DNA from: Anticarsia gemmatalis
Taxonomy: Eukaryota; Arthropoda; Insecta; Lepidoptera; Erebidae
Direction: 5' to 3'
Length of the DNA stretch: 64,000 nt
Assembly (NCBI RefSeq): GCF_050436995.1
Contig: NC_134747.1
Coordinates: forward strand, 5,091,501-5,155,500
In this document: positions 47,001 to 60,200 of the stretch, one piece after another
Numbering within the stretch: position 1 is the first letter of the stretch
Layout: each line of letters opens with the position of its first letter
Made by a program: the position numbers and the translations under genes
The notes under the pieces: generated by a model
Told to the model about the DNA's origin: nothing
What the model saw: only the letters and a program-made list of their open reading frames with translations
Database searches by the model: none

Positions 47001-50000
47001 TTACTTGTAAAAGATTTGGGTCGTTGTGTTATCGATTGAAAACTGAACTTTAACCTTAACGATTTACAGTTTGCTTGAGTTATTTCGAAAAGCGATTTTC
47101 CGAGTTGGCGTTGTATGGTTTTTTAGGTGGACGATGGCTTAATTATAACCAGTCAGGTGACGATTTGAATAATTTGTTTGTATGTATGTGGCCAAAACAG
47201 CTTCCGAAAAGGTGGTAGACAAAAGACTGCGTCATCGCGTCTGCAGACCCCTTGAGTTGGGCCTTCTAAATTACACACACATGAGTCACCACTCGTCTAC
47301 CTTCCGTGTTAGCGACCAAAGCAACTTTCTGTTCGTACCCACGTCATTATGTCCATTTTGTTGTGCAAATTTAAATATTTAGCGGGATTCGTAGAAATCA
47401 TTACCGCGGTTTCTTTACGTACATATTGGTCAGAAATTCGAAAGATAACCGCGTTTTCCTGCTGCGAAACAACCAAGTCTTTACAAACTGAATATACTTA
47501 GAATATATAATTACTAAATATAAATTACCAATAAATTGATTAAGAGGAAATCGCATTATGTTCCGGCATTAATTCTGACGTTTAAAAGCAGATCTGTTTA
47601 AATGTGCCATAACTTGACTACCTATTAAAATCGAGACCGAAATCCATATTTTTGGGCAGCATAATATTAAAAGCAGACATTGTAGTATCGCATATTTTTC
47701 TATTTATAAACACAACCAGCACTTAACAAAAACAATACATATTAACGTGCTATCTTTTTTCGTTCAGTGTTGTCAGTTTTTCAATTTAAATTTTCCTGTT
47801 ACTTTTAGACTTTGTTATTCTACCGTTTGACCTTACAATGTTGGAGGACGAAACGGTTAAAATTAAAAAAAAAAGCTTCGACACAAGGTTGTAGTTAAGT
47901 TTGACGTCAACGAATTAGCTCCTCTTTATCTAAGTAATAAAATAACAAAAAAAATCAAAATACTACTTTAATCAATGCTACTAATATTTGCTCCGGCAGT
48001 TTAGTCTGCGTAGTTATGTTTTTTCTTCTTACGGAGCGTAGTATGCTGTAGTAGATACAATGAATATACCCTGGAGTCGCCTAGCATTGGCCTCGATCCA
48101 GGAATAGGCCATCTACAGTTCAAGTGTACGCCATTTCCGGTATATAATTTTACGCCCGACCGTTTGTCGGCGCCACGATTGTAATATGCAGTTGTAGAAC
48201 ATTTAAGTCCATTTTAAGCTACAGAGGCTCTTCTCTGTTATTAATTATGTTTCTAAGTGGTATCTTTGTGTTACATGCTTTGCTACTTAGTGCAACGATA
48301 CTTGGACGTGAATTCTTGTTATTGGACTTTGTAAAAAATATGGCCGTGGTATTTTCCGGTGAGCAGCGAGTAAAACCCTTCCCGTGATTGTCTGAAGAAT
48401 TACTTTTTACGTCCGACAACGCCGATGCAGCGTTTTTGTTTCATGTACCTGTCATTATTATAACTTCAATGCTAATACTCGCCTTGGGGAACGTATCTCA
48501 TTGTTATGATTTGATAGTGTTATAAAGGAACTTAGACAATATTTATGCACGTACATATCAGATAGGTGAGGCTGGCTGGTGAGGTATAGCGGACATGACA
48601 GACATTAATCAGGCCAAACCTGCAATCTGACCCATGATTCTTCCGACATCTTCAATGGTCGTCATATTTTACCCAACCTATACAATGCTGAAAAGTTTTA
48701 CACCATAGCTTGCCTCATCGTCCATTGGTGAAATAAGAATCTTCTTTAAAGCTGTCCGATATTTTTTTAGTGTATCGCGCGCGAATATTACTCAAAAACG
48801 TAAAAGTGAGAGGACTATGCGGTTTTCTTTTGATATGATTAGAAATAAGTTTCAATATTTTATTAAAATTATAAAAAGGCACTGCGTCAATATTTTTGAG
48901 GTAATGCAAAGCTCATTGATATTAATGAAGAATACACTCGTAGGTGTATCGACGTGATTGGCTGTAACATTATTTTTCATGAAAGGCTGATGGCGTGCGT
49001 CAGTACTCAGTGCGTGGGCGCCGTCGCGCCGCCGCCCTGCCAGCGTCAATGTGGGCGTTTACCCCAGAACCTGCGACGTAGTCGACGTATACCGCCCTTA
49101 TTCATCTCTCACTAATCATGAGCACCTATCGAGAAGAATAAATCGCTGTTATTACTATGACGTCAGTGAAATCAAACAATATTATAACCGCCCACTGTCG
49201 GCTTTTCATGTCATTGTGTGATCTGAAAGATATTTTTGAGACCAATGGTTATGTCTTGATAATATAGCCATCGCTTTACTAAGTTTTATAAATTTTACGT
49301 CGTCTTGACAAGGGTGATGTTTGTGTGGAAATCGTAACGTTTACTCAGAAGAAGTTTGAAGACTGTTTATTGTTTACGATGAACGTATACTATTTCAGAG
49401 AATCTTATCAAAAGTGGGCGTTTCTATCCACGACATGGTACTTACTTACTATCTATTAATTAAGTATTCGTAATATCATTACAGTCCATTCTGACGCTAT
49501 TAACTTATTTACACAGACATATATCTTACCTAAATGTATGTTGCAAAGTACTTTTTATAGCATTTACATCTTATAAGAATCTTAATAATAAACTGGTCCC
49601 TAAAAATTAATTCTTTACCTGTTAACAACATTTCCACCGTTTTTCTCAGAGTCCAATTATTTCACCATTTATTTAGATATCCATTTCAGGTAGGCAGCCA
49701 CATAAGTTGATTACTATTTTCGACTGTAGCCGGCCATTGTTTTGACTTTGATGTATGGATAAAATAATAGTTCTAAAAGCTTTGTGACGGCTTGTTCACG
49801 TTGTGTGGGAGGTGTGACGCGTAGGCACTCAGTTGTGCGAAAAATTACCCATTCGGTAAAGCAAAAGCCTTTTTGTTCGAAGTATAATACGCCCTACCGA
49901 CGTGGTGACGCCAAGTGACAGGCCGATGTGACCGTTCCCGTCTGTTGAAAATGTGTAATGATGAATGAAAAATAACAATCTTACATATGATATATATTTA

Positions 50001-53000
50001 TGAACGTTTCTCCGAACCGAATATTGTCATGCTTGAAATTATGTATGCAGTGAACGACGCGCTGCCGATTGATACACTGATGACAGACAATATTGATCGC
50101 GGCGACGGTCCAGCCGTTCAACTAAAGCTATCTATTAGTATCTACATCTCTAAAATCACATGCGATGTTACACACACAACATACAACAGATAGTTTGAGT
50201 TTAACGTTTGAATTGCACTACATGCACCTATAATCTACTCATATTAAACTAACTTGGACACAATGCAACGAATCAAGTGTCTGGCCAGCTAGCGTGTGGA
50301 TCAATCATAATAAAGATTCTCACTACTGCCTCTACAGAGTCCGGCTTGGTCGCATTTACTATGTAAATGAATTCGTGGAACGACTCTGGCGTTCGTCCGA
50401 GACGATCTCGCATCTTCCTTTTGCAATACACGATATTTGGGATTCCCGGCTGGGAACCTTTAACGGTCGCGCAAATATTAACAACGATAATCGTTTCTGA
50501 GTTTGTTTGCAGTCAAAATGTTTTGGCCAGAAAAATAAGTAGCCTTTTTCGGTAGTAGGATACTTACATACTTAGTTCTTCTGTTTTTATTGAGTTAGCA
50601 CTGTAATAAACGTTGTCTATGGTATTTTGTTTAGGTTAACTTCTTAATGATAACGCCATATTTTTAAATCTCATAATAACACACTTCACGGATGTCATAA
50701 AAAGAGCAAATAACTAAATTAGGAAGGTAAGTTATAACTAAGTACTACAAGCTAATTGAGATTTTAATTTAATAGCCGCTATTGAAACATAAATTGATGA
50801 TGATAAACAATTATGAATTGCTTGTTGTTTATAAGTTATTGTGAAATAATAGCCCGATATAAAGTTAATAGGTATGGTTGCAAGATAGTTTCATTGTGAA
50901 TCACGCGCCCGTATCCTACATACATTGAATATCAATGAGGTTGCAGTAGTTCCGTTTTCTAACTTTAGCACAACGTCCGACGGCCCACTCCGATTTTAGC
51001 AACACCATTGTTACCTATACCTGGTCGAGTTCCTCAAAATTAAGGCAAAATGATGAACGACCTGAATACATCCGCATGCACATCATATATTGTTTTATAT
51101 AAATAAAACAATAATTGAAAAATAATACACAATATTTCTTGCATTACCACAATGGATAGGTAGAGTCACTAAAGGTGAATAAGTGTATGTAAAGTTGCGG
51201 TTTCTTACACAGGGAAAACCACTAAATAAATCATTAGGTAGTTATACAATTGTTACCAACCCAAGATATGGTCAGATAAATTAAATTCTATGTAGGTATG
51301 CTAAGAGGAAAAATCTCGTGTTGTTGTGATGTTTCTTCGGCGAACCTGCTTTTTATCGTAAATTATAATTGTAGTCGGATCGATAGTCGACGTGAGTGCA
51401 CGTGCGTCAGCGGCGAGATTACGCTTCGTTTCAATTACCCGCACACCGATAGGAAAATCATAAAAATGTATTCGCCAAATTGGCTCTGAGCTAACGTGAA
51501 ATCGATGCTAACCTGGCGTTCGTAATTTATATGCTGACTATACGCGAAAAACGAAAGATACGTCTGTATTTGCAAATCGAATTTGCGGGTTTCATTTGAT
51601 AATGATTGTTGACAATGATAATTTACATACGCCCAAGCGTGGCGCTGTGGATATGCGCTAACGTCGCTACTAATACGTAATTATAACAAGTTATGACGTG
51701 GCACCGGTGGCACTATGTGCGAGGGCTGAGGGCATCGAGCGTACGCTCGGCCGTGACCCTGGCAGAGCACCTCTATCGAGGCGAGCCGCTCATCTGTAGG
51801 CACGACCCTATTTACATAACAACGCACGTAGGATCCGGCGTTAATAGCGAACGCCACGCCATCACCTCCCTGCATTTATTCAATTGAACAAGATCGAGAG
51901 CAATAGATGAACGTCTTGAGAATTCAGGGGGACGGGAAAATTGTCGTCTGCCGCATTATTTGTTCTGAATGATAGATTGATCGCGTGTGGACGACGTATT
52001 TTTATTTATTGAATGATTTTATCGAAGACAGGTTTATTAAATACTTTCATAATCGACTAAAGTGCATTGCATCGGATAGACTATATTTCTATTTCTGAAC
52101 AAAATTCGAAACTCGGCTTTCAAAAAGCTTTCTTCAACGATTATAAAATATTCTTGACCAAAGAAGAGCATTTCCCTTACACTTTGAACATTGGAAAACC
52201 CAACGTTCTTGTTTATATTATATCTTATAAAATACGTTGTTCTGTTGATAGATAAGTTGGTATGAGTCAGATGTTTGACCACACTAAACAGTAAAGGAAG
52301 TTTGTTTCTAACAACGTTATCGGAATAATATTCATGACAAGGTCCATTCTGCTTCAGATAAACACACTATTTGGCTGAGAATTGTAATCACGTTGGAAAC
52401 ATAAGGATGTGGTTTCGTCGCGGACTGTATTCAAGGCTGACTCGATTAATGTAAACGATCAATTAACGACTACTTCTCAAGAATATCAGCTTCATTAAAT
52501 ATTTATATTATGTACTTTAATAGGTAACGAATGAAAGTGTGAATATGCTTGATACTGATGCACTCAATACGAATTTTGTCTGTTTTAGAATTCACGACGC
52601 AATAACAAGGAATTTAATAGTTCTGACTGTTGAAATATAGAGTCTTACCGGTTTAAAAGAACTATGCACGTATGTAAAAATGATGTAAAGCGTTCCTTAC
52701 GCTCAATCTAGATAATAAAGCAAATACTAGATTTTTAAAACTCGCGTTGCACAATAATATGTAGTATTACAGAAATAATTGCCCATCCTGAAAAAACTGG
52801 ATGAGGGTGGTACAAGCCAAGGCCAAGCCTTATTTATGTAAGGGCAGCGTATGCACATTATTCATAGTAGTAGACTTATTATGATAAAATCACAATTAAC
52901 TATGTTATGAAGCCACGCCGCATAAAAATAGCTATCTCATTACGAATGTAATAGTAGTTGTTGATGGTATGTGACCAGGGTATTCCCCTAGACCATGAAT

Positions 53001-55439
53001 GTGGATCATAGTCAGCAAAATCGAGGATAAGTTACTTGTATCAAATAACCCTTACGTGTCCAAAGTGGACACCATTATAAACCTAACAATAATTTCTTGT
53101 TACTGTACAAAGAAGAAATATAATTTAAAAATAAAAATGTATACATTCTAATCACACTATCTTATTTCGCCGTTTGTAGTAAAATGAAAGTAGAACTTTG
53201 GGGATGACGTCAGCTAGGAATTGTTCACCATAACACAACACATAAATGGAAGAAAAAACGCAATATTGAGGAGGGCATTGTTCTAAAAATAGCCAACTGT
53301 TGCGTCTTTGTTGTCTGTTGTGTTGTGTCAAACATATATCGTACACGTTCCGGCGATTCTGTCGTCCCTAATCAAAGATCGTATGCCTTATCATCCTAAT
53401 CTGTTCAACCTTTACGATATCCAAGATCACACTTTCAGCATTGTAAGAGGAATATGATAAAGTCGTGAACTTTATTCGACATTTCCTGTTAGTGACCTCA
53501 ATGAATAATGCTTACAATAAACGATCGTTGTTATGTAAAGCTATCAGTAGAGTCAGTTGGTAAGTCATAAAAATCGAATACTTTTAGTGCACCAGTAGTA
53601 GGTGTACAATAAAGTTATCTAGCGTATAATTCTCCAGCGGAAATGCAAAGGTTTCCATTACACACTTATCAAACAGACATAAATGCCTGTTGAGTTGCAT
53701 GTCGTGTAGTTACCGCTGATAAAAAATATAATGTTTGTTATCATTTAATCATCTGTATCCGCTCATATAAACACGGGGAAATACATATTTTTTGCTTGTC
53801 CGCTTTGAATATGTAATTGTAAAAATGCCAATATTTCCAATAATAAAATCTGAAGACCGTTTCATTTCTCTTGCATGATAATTTAATTGGTTTTATTGAA
53901 TGTCTAATAGGATTGAAACTGAAATGAGGTTGCTTTTTCTTTTTAATTTACTTCATCCCTCAAAGTTCTCAGACAGTCTGTGTGCCCACGATGTTGTCAA
54001 TTAATTAAGTTGGAATACTTTCGGTACTTATGAATAGAAATAGTTTGAAATGTTCTACCGGGGTGGATGGACGGTTCTATGCGGATTTCAGACAGACATC
54101 TTCTATTTTATAGGTAGCTAGAATACCAAGCGACAAAGCCTTTAAAGAATATGATTATGGAACCATTCATTCCTGTAGTTATGCAAGGCCACAAGATTTT
54201 ATTACGGCAATCAATCACCGTGGCCTAATGCATCAAAATGTTGATTACATAGGTATCCGAGATATGCAAAGATAAGTAAAGGTAGTTATGAATAAAATTG
54301 CATGCCTGTGCATTTATCGCCAACAATGTGAGTGATGTGAACTGATGTGCCATGTGTATATCCTTGTAATTTTCCACATTATATTAATTGATTTGTCCTA
54401 TTCATTGCGAAGTAAATAATTCATATTTATTCATATTTATTTATGTACTTATATGTTAGGTACGATTTAACGACAAGTACATATGAGTAGTTTCTAACTT
54501 GAGAAGAATGTCTAAGCATTCCGAACAGCGAGTTCAAATAATGCTCTTAGATATAAATTCATGTTATCTCTGTCTTTTACCAAATATACATAAAGTAGTA
54601 CCTACCATGTACATTCACTAATACTTAATGATAATTGAATAATTTTATATTATCCTTACAAATTCGGTTGCGTCAGTCGGGTGAACAAATGGTGTGTTTG
54701 AATACGATACCTAAATAAAATATACTTAGTAACAGTTTCAAATAATACAGTGTTTACCACAAAGTTCCCTTCCACGCACATGAATGACTACACATATTGT
54801 TATTGGTGACTCACAGACCACGGCATACTGCCGACGACTCATTCATGTTCACACAAAAACTCAACAATTAGTTAAATACATATATGTTTGTAATAAATAC
54901 CATCAAATAACATTAAATTGTCATGTGTGGGAATTTAATGGAGACCATTATTACCTTTGCCGGCGCGGATGTTGTACATAAAATTGAATATCCAAATGTG
55001 CTAATAGCTCTTTTTTTAGCGAATACAGAAATGCAGTTTGTTAGTTAAACAGCTATACTATTTATATATTTACAATATACAAAGAAAAACGAAACAAAAA
55101 TGAAGCTATAGACATAATAAGTCGTCCATGTCTTTGTCAATCGGAAACGCATCCAAAAGGCTGGTTGCATTGCCACGTTGTATGGCAATGCTAATGCGTT
55201 GGGCTAGAAACATTTTGTTTAGCCATGGATGTATGTTGATGTGTATACAGGTAACCAGGTACTTCACCTGACTATTAAATCACATGTTATTGTCCCTTTG
55301 TTTGTGTTGATAAGGAAAACATAATCTAAATTCGAAGAAGTCACCGATGAAGATAGATAACTTGATAAATACATACACTTAAGCGCTTCAAACTAATCCA
55401 GATAGTGTGAAATAATCTTAATGAAAAACAGTTTTTTAT

Positions 55440-55580
55440 TATATCGTAGTATCCTTTCTGTGTCCTACTGCTGGGCAAAGGTCTACCCTCTTTCCTTCCA
55501 AACCTGTCTGTCTTGTGCCCTACTCCGCCACTATGGACCTGCAAATGCCGTAAAATCATCATGCCACCATCATCATGGTC
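55440..55580. mobile_element. LINE scrap
   Basis: TCCTACTGCTGGGCAAAGGT then CTACCCTCTTTCC resembles the widespread non-LTR element segment around ACTGCTGGGCAAAGGC in moths. Truncated, non-coding. Confidence 0.5.
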
Positions 55581-57030
55581 GAAAAACAAATGAAAAAGCA
55601 ATATTTTTTCTCCGTCAAATCGTTTTAGTAACGAGTAGGCACGAGCATCGTGGTTTCAAGGAGCTCCGCTCATGCCACAATCACTGACACAGATTGCGAG
55701 CTCATCCACGCAGAACTCGTGAGGTGCCATGACAGCACCCCGTTTAAAAGGCAAATACGGTCACGACGTGCACACACGGATGTGTCGATATCGACGTTAC
55801 GATACGGCTTGTGCAACGCCGCACTAATGCATCCACTAGAGAAAATCAGCCTAAGAAATATGACGCAATTTGCACGTTATCTCGTCATCAAATCCTGGAT
55901 GGTGGTAATAAATACGTTTGGTATACACGGTGCGTTTTAGTATGCCGTATTTCTAAAGGTTTACTTGTTGATTTGACAAATATCAAGAGATATATTAATT
56001 GTCTTCTAACTTTGAAGCTTCGCTTCAGAGACTGTCGGTCTATTAGTTAACCAGCTAATGCGGCATGGCTGTATTTTCCAGTTCTCAATGTCACAGAAAT
56101 TATTAATTCAAAAATAAACTAGTCCCAAACAAATGCCAGTCTATGAATAGTCAGTGTATTTATTTTGGCAACATATATACTATCCATGTGTTTCCTGCGC
56201 CGTGGCATTTAAAATAGCCGTTTTAATATTCAATGGGTACCTCCTAGCCACTAATCATTGAATTCTAAGAAATTACCGGGAACTTGGCGGATGGCTCGTA
56301 ACGACTGTCATTGATGTTTGCATGACAACTGAGACCGCCAGTCACGATATGTAAACACCAGAGCCAGCTGCCCTTTCAGAGACTTTTAACGTCGCAACAT
56401 TACCACTTACCACAGTGTAGAATCCTTGAATGGAACAGTTTTGCCGCCTAGACTTGTTCCATTAATAATTATAAGGAGCTTCTCTAGGTCTCCAATGCAT
56501 CGTTGGGTAAGGAATAACGCCAAGGGTCTATGCAAACAAATCCATAAAAACCAGTTCTTCAGTTAAGATTCTTGACTAAATTACTAAAATACGTATTAGG
56601 ATGCATTCAGTGACGATTTTGAATAAAATTAATTATAGGTTGTGACATTAAAAAATGTAGATGTTATATATATAATTATAGTATGTAGCTGTATGTTTAA
56701 CAATATAAAGTGGCTGGCAAGTGACATTTTGTAATTGGTGCATCGATGAACAGGTTTTTATGCATCGATACGAACATAAAATTTAGATTGACCTTGCTCA
56801 CTGCGACAAACGCGCGCAAATAACCAACTAGGGATCCTTGTTAAAATACCAACAGAACGTTATTAGATAGTTGTCGAGTGTGCAAGGTCTCTTACTTTGC
56901 TCCCATTCGAAGTTCTTCTCACCCAATATGAAAAAAGCGTGACGAAAAGACACTAGATGAACGGTCTATTGTAACGGTTTTTGTATTTGTTAACACAAAA
57001 AGTTTGACATTTTTATTTGTATTGTTGCAG

Positions 57031-57116
57031 ATTGACGTGCGTGTCGCGGCTGCGTGTGCGTGTGCGCAGCGGATGCGGCGCGGGCGCATGCGTGCCATGC
57101 TGTGCTAGTGTCCGAC
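57031..57116 (+). other. 5' UTR portion of exon 2 with uORF
   Basis: Starts after ATTGTTGCAG. It contains three ATGs (57073, 57088, 57097) in one frame ending at TAG 57106-57108, eight nt before the main ATG. The uORF is 11 codons. Confidence 0.6.
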
Positions 57117-57285
57117 ATGGTGGGCGTGGGGGTCGCGGAAGGGGGAGGGGGCAGCGCGGGCCCCGGCGACGGCTACTACGGCGAGTACTACCCCCCCGAG
57201 CAGTACTACGTGCCACAGGAGATGTGTCCGCACCCATCGCAGCATCCCCAGCACACGCATATGTGCACCGTACTCCCTGAATTTG
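57117..57285 (+). CDS. Second gene, coding exon 1
   Basis: MVGVGVAEGGGGSAGPGDGY then YGEYYPPEQYYVPQEM and a His-rich end, leaving G of Gly before GTTAGT. The start lies in a very G-rich stretch. The same frame is open upstream but has no ATG in this exon. Confidence 0.75.
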
Positions 57286-60200
57286 GTTAGTCATTAGCAT
57301 TACATTCTTGATTGATCTCTATCATCATTGGCAAGCCTTTCTCGCTTCCAATATCCTCTTTGCATCATTTCATTGCTTCCCTTATATCTACAAAATTTGG
57401 AGTATCTTCCTATTTTTAAATACATGGATGCTAAATCTGAAGACTAATTTTGCAAATTATTCGTCTTTCCACCTAATACAACTCTTGACTAGATAGTTCC
57501 AGAACATTGCTTAAATTGCTTTTGACACTCATTCAAAACGATTTGTTAACTTTATATTCATATCAGTTGATCGTATTATTTATGAGCTGAATTAATTATA
57601 GTCCTTTAATACGTTCAAGTAAGATAACCTATTCGTGTGTATAAACATTCATGTTTTATTATCGTTGATAATGTTATATTACACTGGTTAAGTGATCATA
57701 CTTATTGGAGCCGAACGTTATTTAGTACCTTCTTAGCATTATTACGATAAAAACAGGTATTTTTATTTGTAACTGTAATTGGTTTTGTTGCATATCTACT
57801 TTGTATGCTCGACGACATGAGACTGTGGTTATAGAATTAAAGCAAATTGTAACTGTTAATGATCAGTGAGATTCACAACACTCTGTTTGCCGATCCAACA
57901 GCTCCGGGTTCTAGTTCAAGGATTTATTTAAAGAAAGAAGAAAAAACGAAAACATGTCCCTTGTTTTTGAAAAAATACAAAGTGTAATTCAGTTTTGCAC
58001 ATCATTTAACTATGTTAATTTGATAATTGTCAGTTATTACTAATGAATGTAGCTTAAAAATATGGTTATGTATCTAGCCTTAGCAGTCAGTACAGCCACA
58101 TTATAATGACGAAATTTATCTCTTGCAAAATATTTTATGGAATTTGAACATTACAGAAGATTACAGAGTTATTGTAGTCTAAATCAGTGGGTAATTAGGG
58201 CTGGCTAAAAATAGCAGCTCAACAAACCACATTCAATTAGTGGTTGTGTCAGAGTTAAGTAACCGTGGAGAATTAAAACTGGAAAAAAACCCTTTTACTG
58301 TGGCTCGAAACAAAGAGCTTGAAGGCTCTCGTGGGATTCCTAGTGCAAGGCATTGCTCAAGACTGCGGTCGCGTTGCATCGCGAGCGCGCTCAAAGTCTC
58401 AACTATGCGGCACGTTTCCGCCGCGAGCGGTTAACACAAAAGCGGATCATCCGACAAAGAACGACTTCTACGAACACCCAAAACACGTTCATTCATAACC
58501 GCAAAGTTACGGGGCGGAACGGACGGCGGCGTCGATGTCAAAATAATGCGAAATTAACTCACCCATGACGTGGCGCGCCGACCGCCCGCGACCGTCCCGG
58601 ACACCGGACGACCAGCACGCGAGCTGCCTCCCAAACATTATCAGCTGTGTTTATACTACATAAATACCTACATAATTATTCTAACCGTTAACGTTTATAT
58701 TATTTATCTTATCGAGAGTAAAATGTAAACATTAAATAACATTACGTGGTTACTCACTATAAGTCCAAACTGGGCTCTATCATTTTTTTGAATTATTGGA
58801 TTAAGACTTGATTCATTTAAATTATCAAAGAGTTGGTGTTACTTTATGTTTTATGGCTTCGTTGATTTTTGTTTGTTATCTCTCTTCATAATGTGCGTTA
58901 ATGCGTTTATCAATTACTAAATTAACTTCTATATTTAGACATTTATATCAACTTTAACGATGAGCGGAATATCCGGCTCAACAGTGGCGTGTTATTGTAG
59001 AGGATGTCGCGCAGCGTCCAGAATGGAGCTGATGATGTTGATGATGTTTTTATAAGCACAAAGATTTTCATATGAAAAGGTTCTTTTGGAACTTTTTGTT
59101 CTCTAAAAATCCTGGATCATCGGTACCACAGTTTTTTTTTAATAGAAATTGAATCCAAAAACTTTGATTAAAAAGCGTGCAAATAACATTGTAAAAAAAT
59201 CTTATTTGTACGTTTGTGCTAAGCAACCAAGGAATTTTGTTTTTGTACGTATTTTATACTAAGTAAGAACATCGCATAAACATTGTTATTTGTGTAAGCA
59301 GTCAGTGAACCGCGCCTGTAAAATAATGATGATGACCGTCGTTTTTATTTATATTAATGTTCATACACAACGTAATACACGTGCGTATTTTAGACGTGGC
59401 CATACCTATATGTGAAAACGCCATAAACCTCTAATAACATTAGTATACTTACTTATTATAAAAAAAAACATTGTTCCCACGATTATAACACCAAGATACA
59501 AACGCTTACAAAATTATAATTACCCACTCTATTTACCTGTTAAGAACAATGGATTATTTTATTGATTTATTGATGAACAAGGTATTCTGTTTATTTTTGT
59601 TTAACATAAAATACTAAGTTAACAATATTGTAACTATTGTAAGCACTTGCAATTAATCTAACAGCTCTTCAAATGAAATATGTATCTAGTTATTTAACAA
59701 ACAGCAGGCAGCGTATAAAATCGCTTTATAATTGCAAGTCTAAATATACTCTACGCTAAAGCCCACAAAAATACCCTTACAAGTAAAATCAGCATTTAAT
59801 AAAGTCCCCTACGATGCAAATCAAATTAACAATAAATCAAAATTATCATTAAAAAGATAGCCAGATAAGTAAGTTAAAAAACATAATAATTATAATGTTA
59901 TGTTGTATTGATTGCAGGTGGTATGCCAGTAGTGACGTCAGGCACGATGATGCCGCCGATGATGCAGCCGGTGATGGACGAGAACATGCGCCACTACTTG
60001 GTGCACACTCAACCTCACCCTCACCACGCGCCGCACCACCAGCCACCACATCATCAACCACACCACCAACCACCCCCGCATCATCAACCGCCACACCATT
60101 ATGTAAGTGACATATTTAATTTTGTACTGTTTTGTATATCCCAGGTAACTGGGTTGTGGAGGTCCGATAGGCAGTCGCTCCATGTAAGACACTGGTATTC

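Larger units (their letters stand above)
22228..57030 (+). other. Inferred 34.8-kb first intron of the second gene
   Basis: Bounded by donor GTGAGT (22228) and acceptor ATTGTTGCAG (57030). Mostly AT-rich, with no protein-coding gene I can support on either strand; the ORFs are short, unconserved-looking and lack exon structure. Listed separately are hairpins, CpG patches, LINE scraps, a candidate recursive splice site and two exon-like segments. A long 5'-UTR intron usually carries regulatory elements, which would explain the isolated GC-rich patches. If the first exon assignment is wrong, this is intergenic DNA. Confidence 0.45.

Noticed and set aside
52060..52080. Possible miR-33-like GTGCATTG
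   Set aside because: Only eight bases agree and no complementary arm is nearby.
55167..55191. Short GCATTGCCA/TGGCAATGC stem
   Set aside because: A nine-bp stem with a 7-nt loop is too small to support a named RNA element.
55650..55940. 96-codon plus-strand ORF near a LINE scrap
   Set aside because: No recognisable transposon or host domain; adjacent frames are open too, so no coding preference is visible.
59849..60192. Minus-strand Val/Trp/Arg-rich ORFs over exon 59,918-60,102
   Set aside because: Antisense shadows of the His/Pro codon tract.
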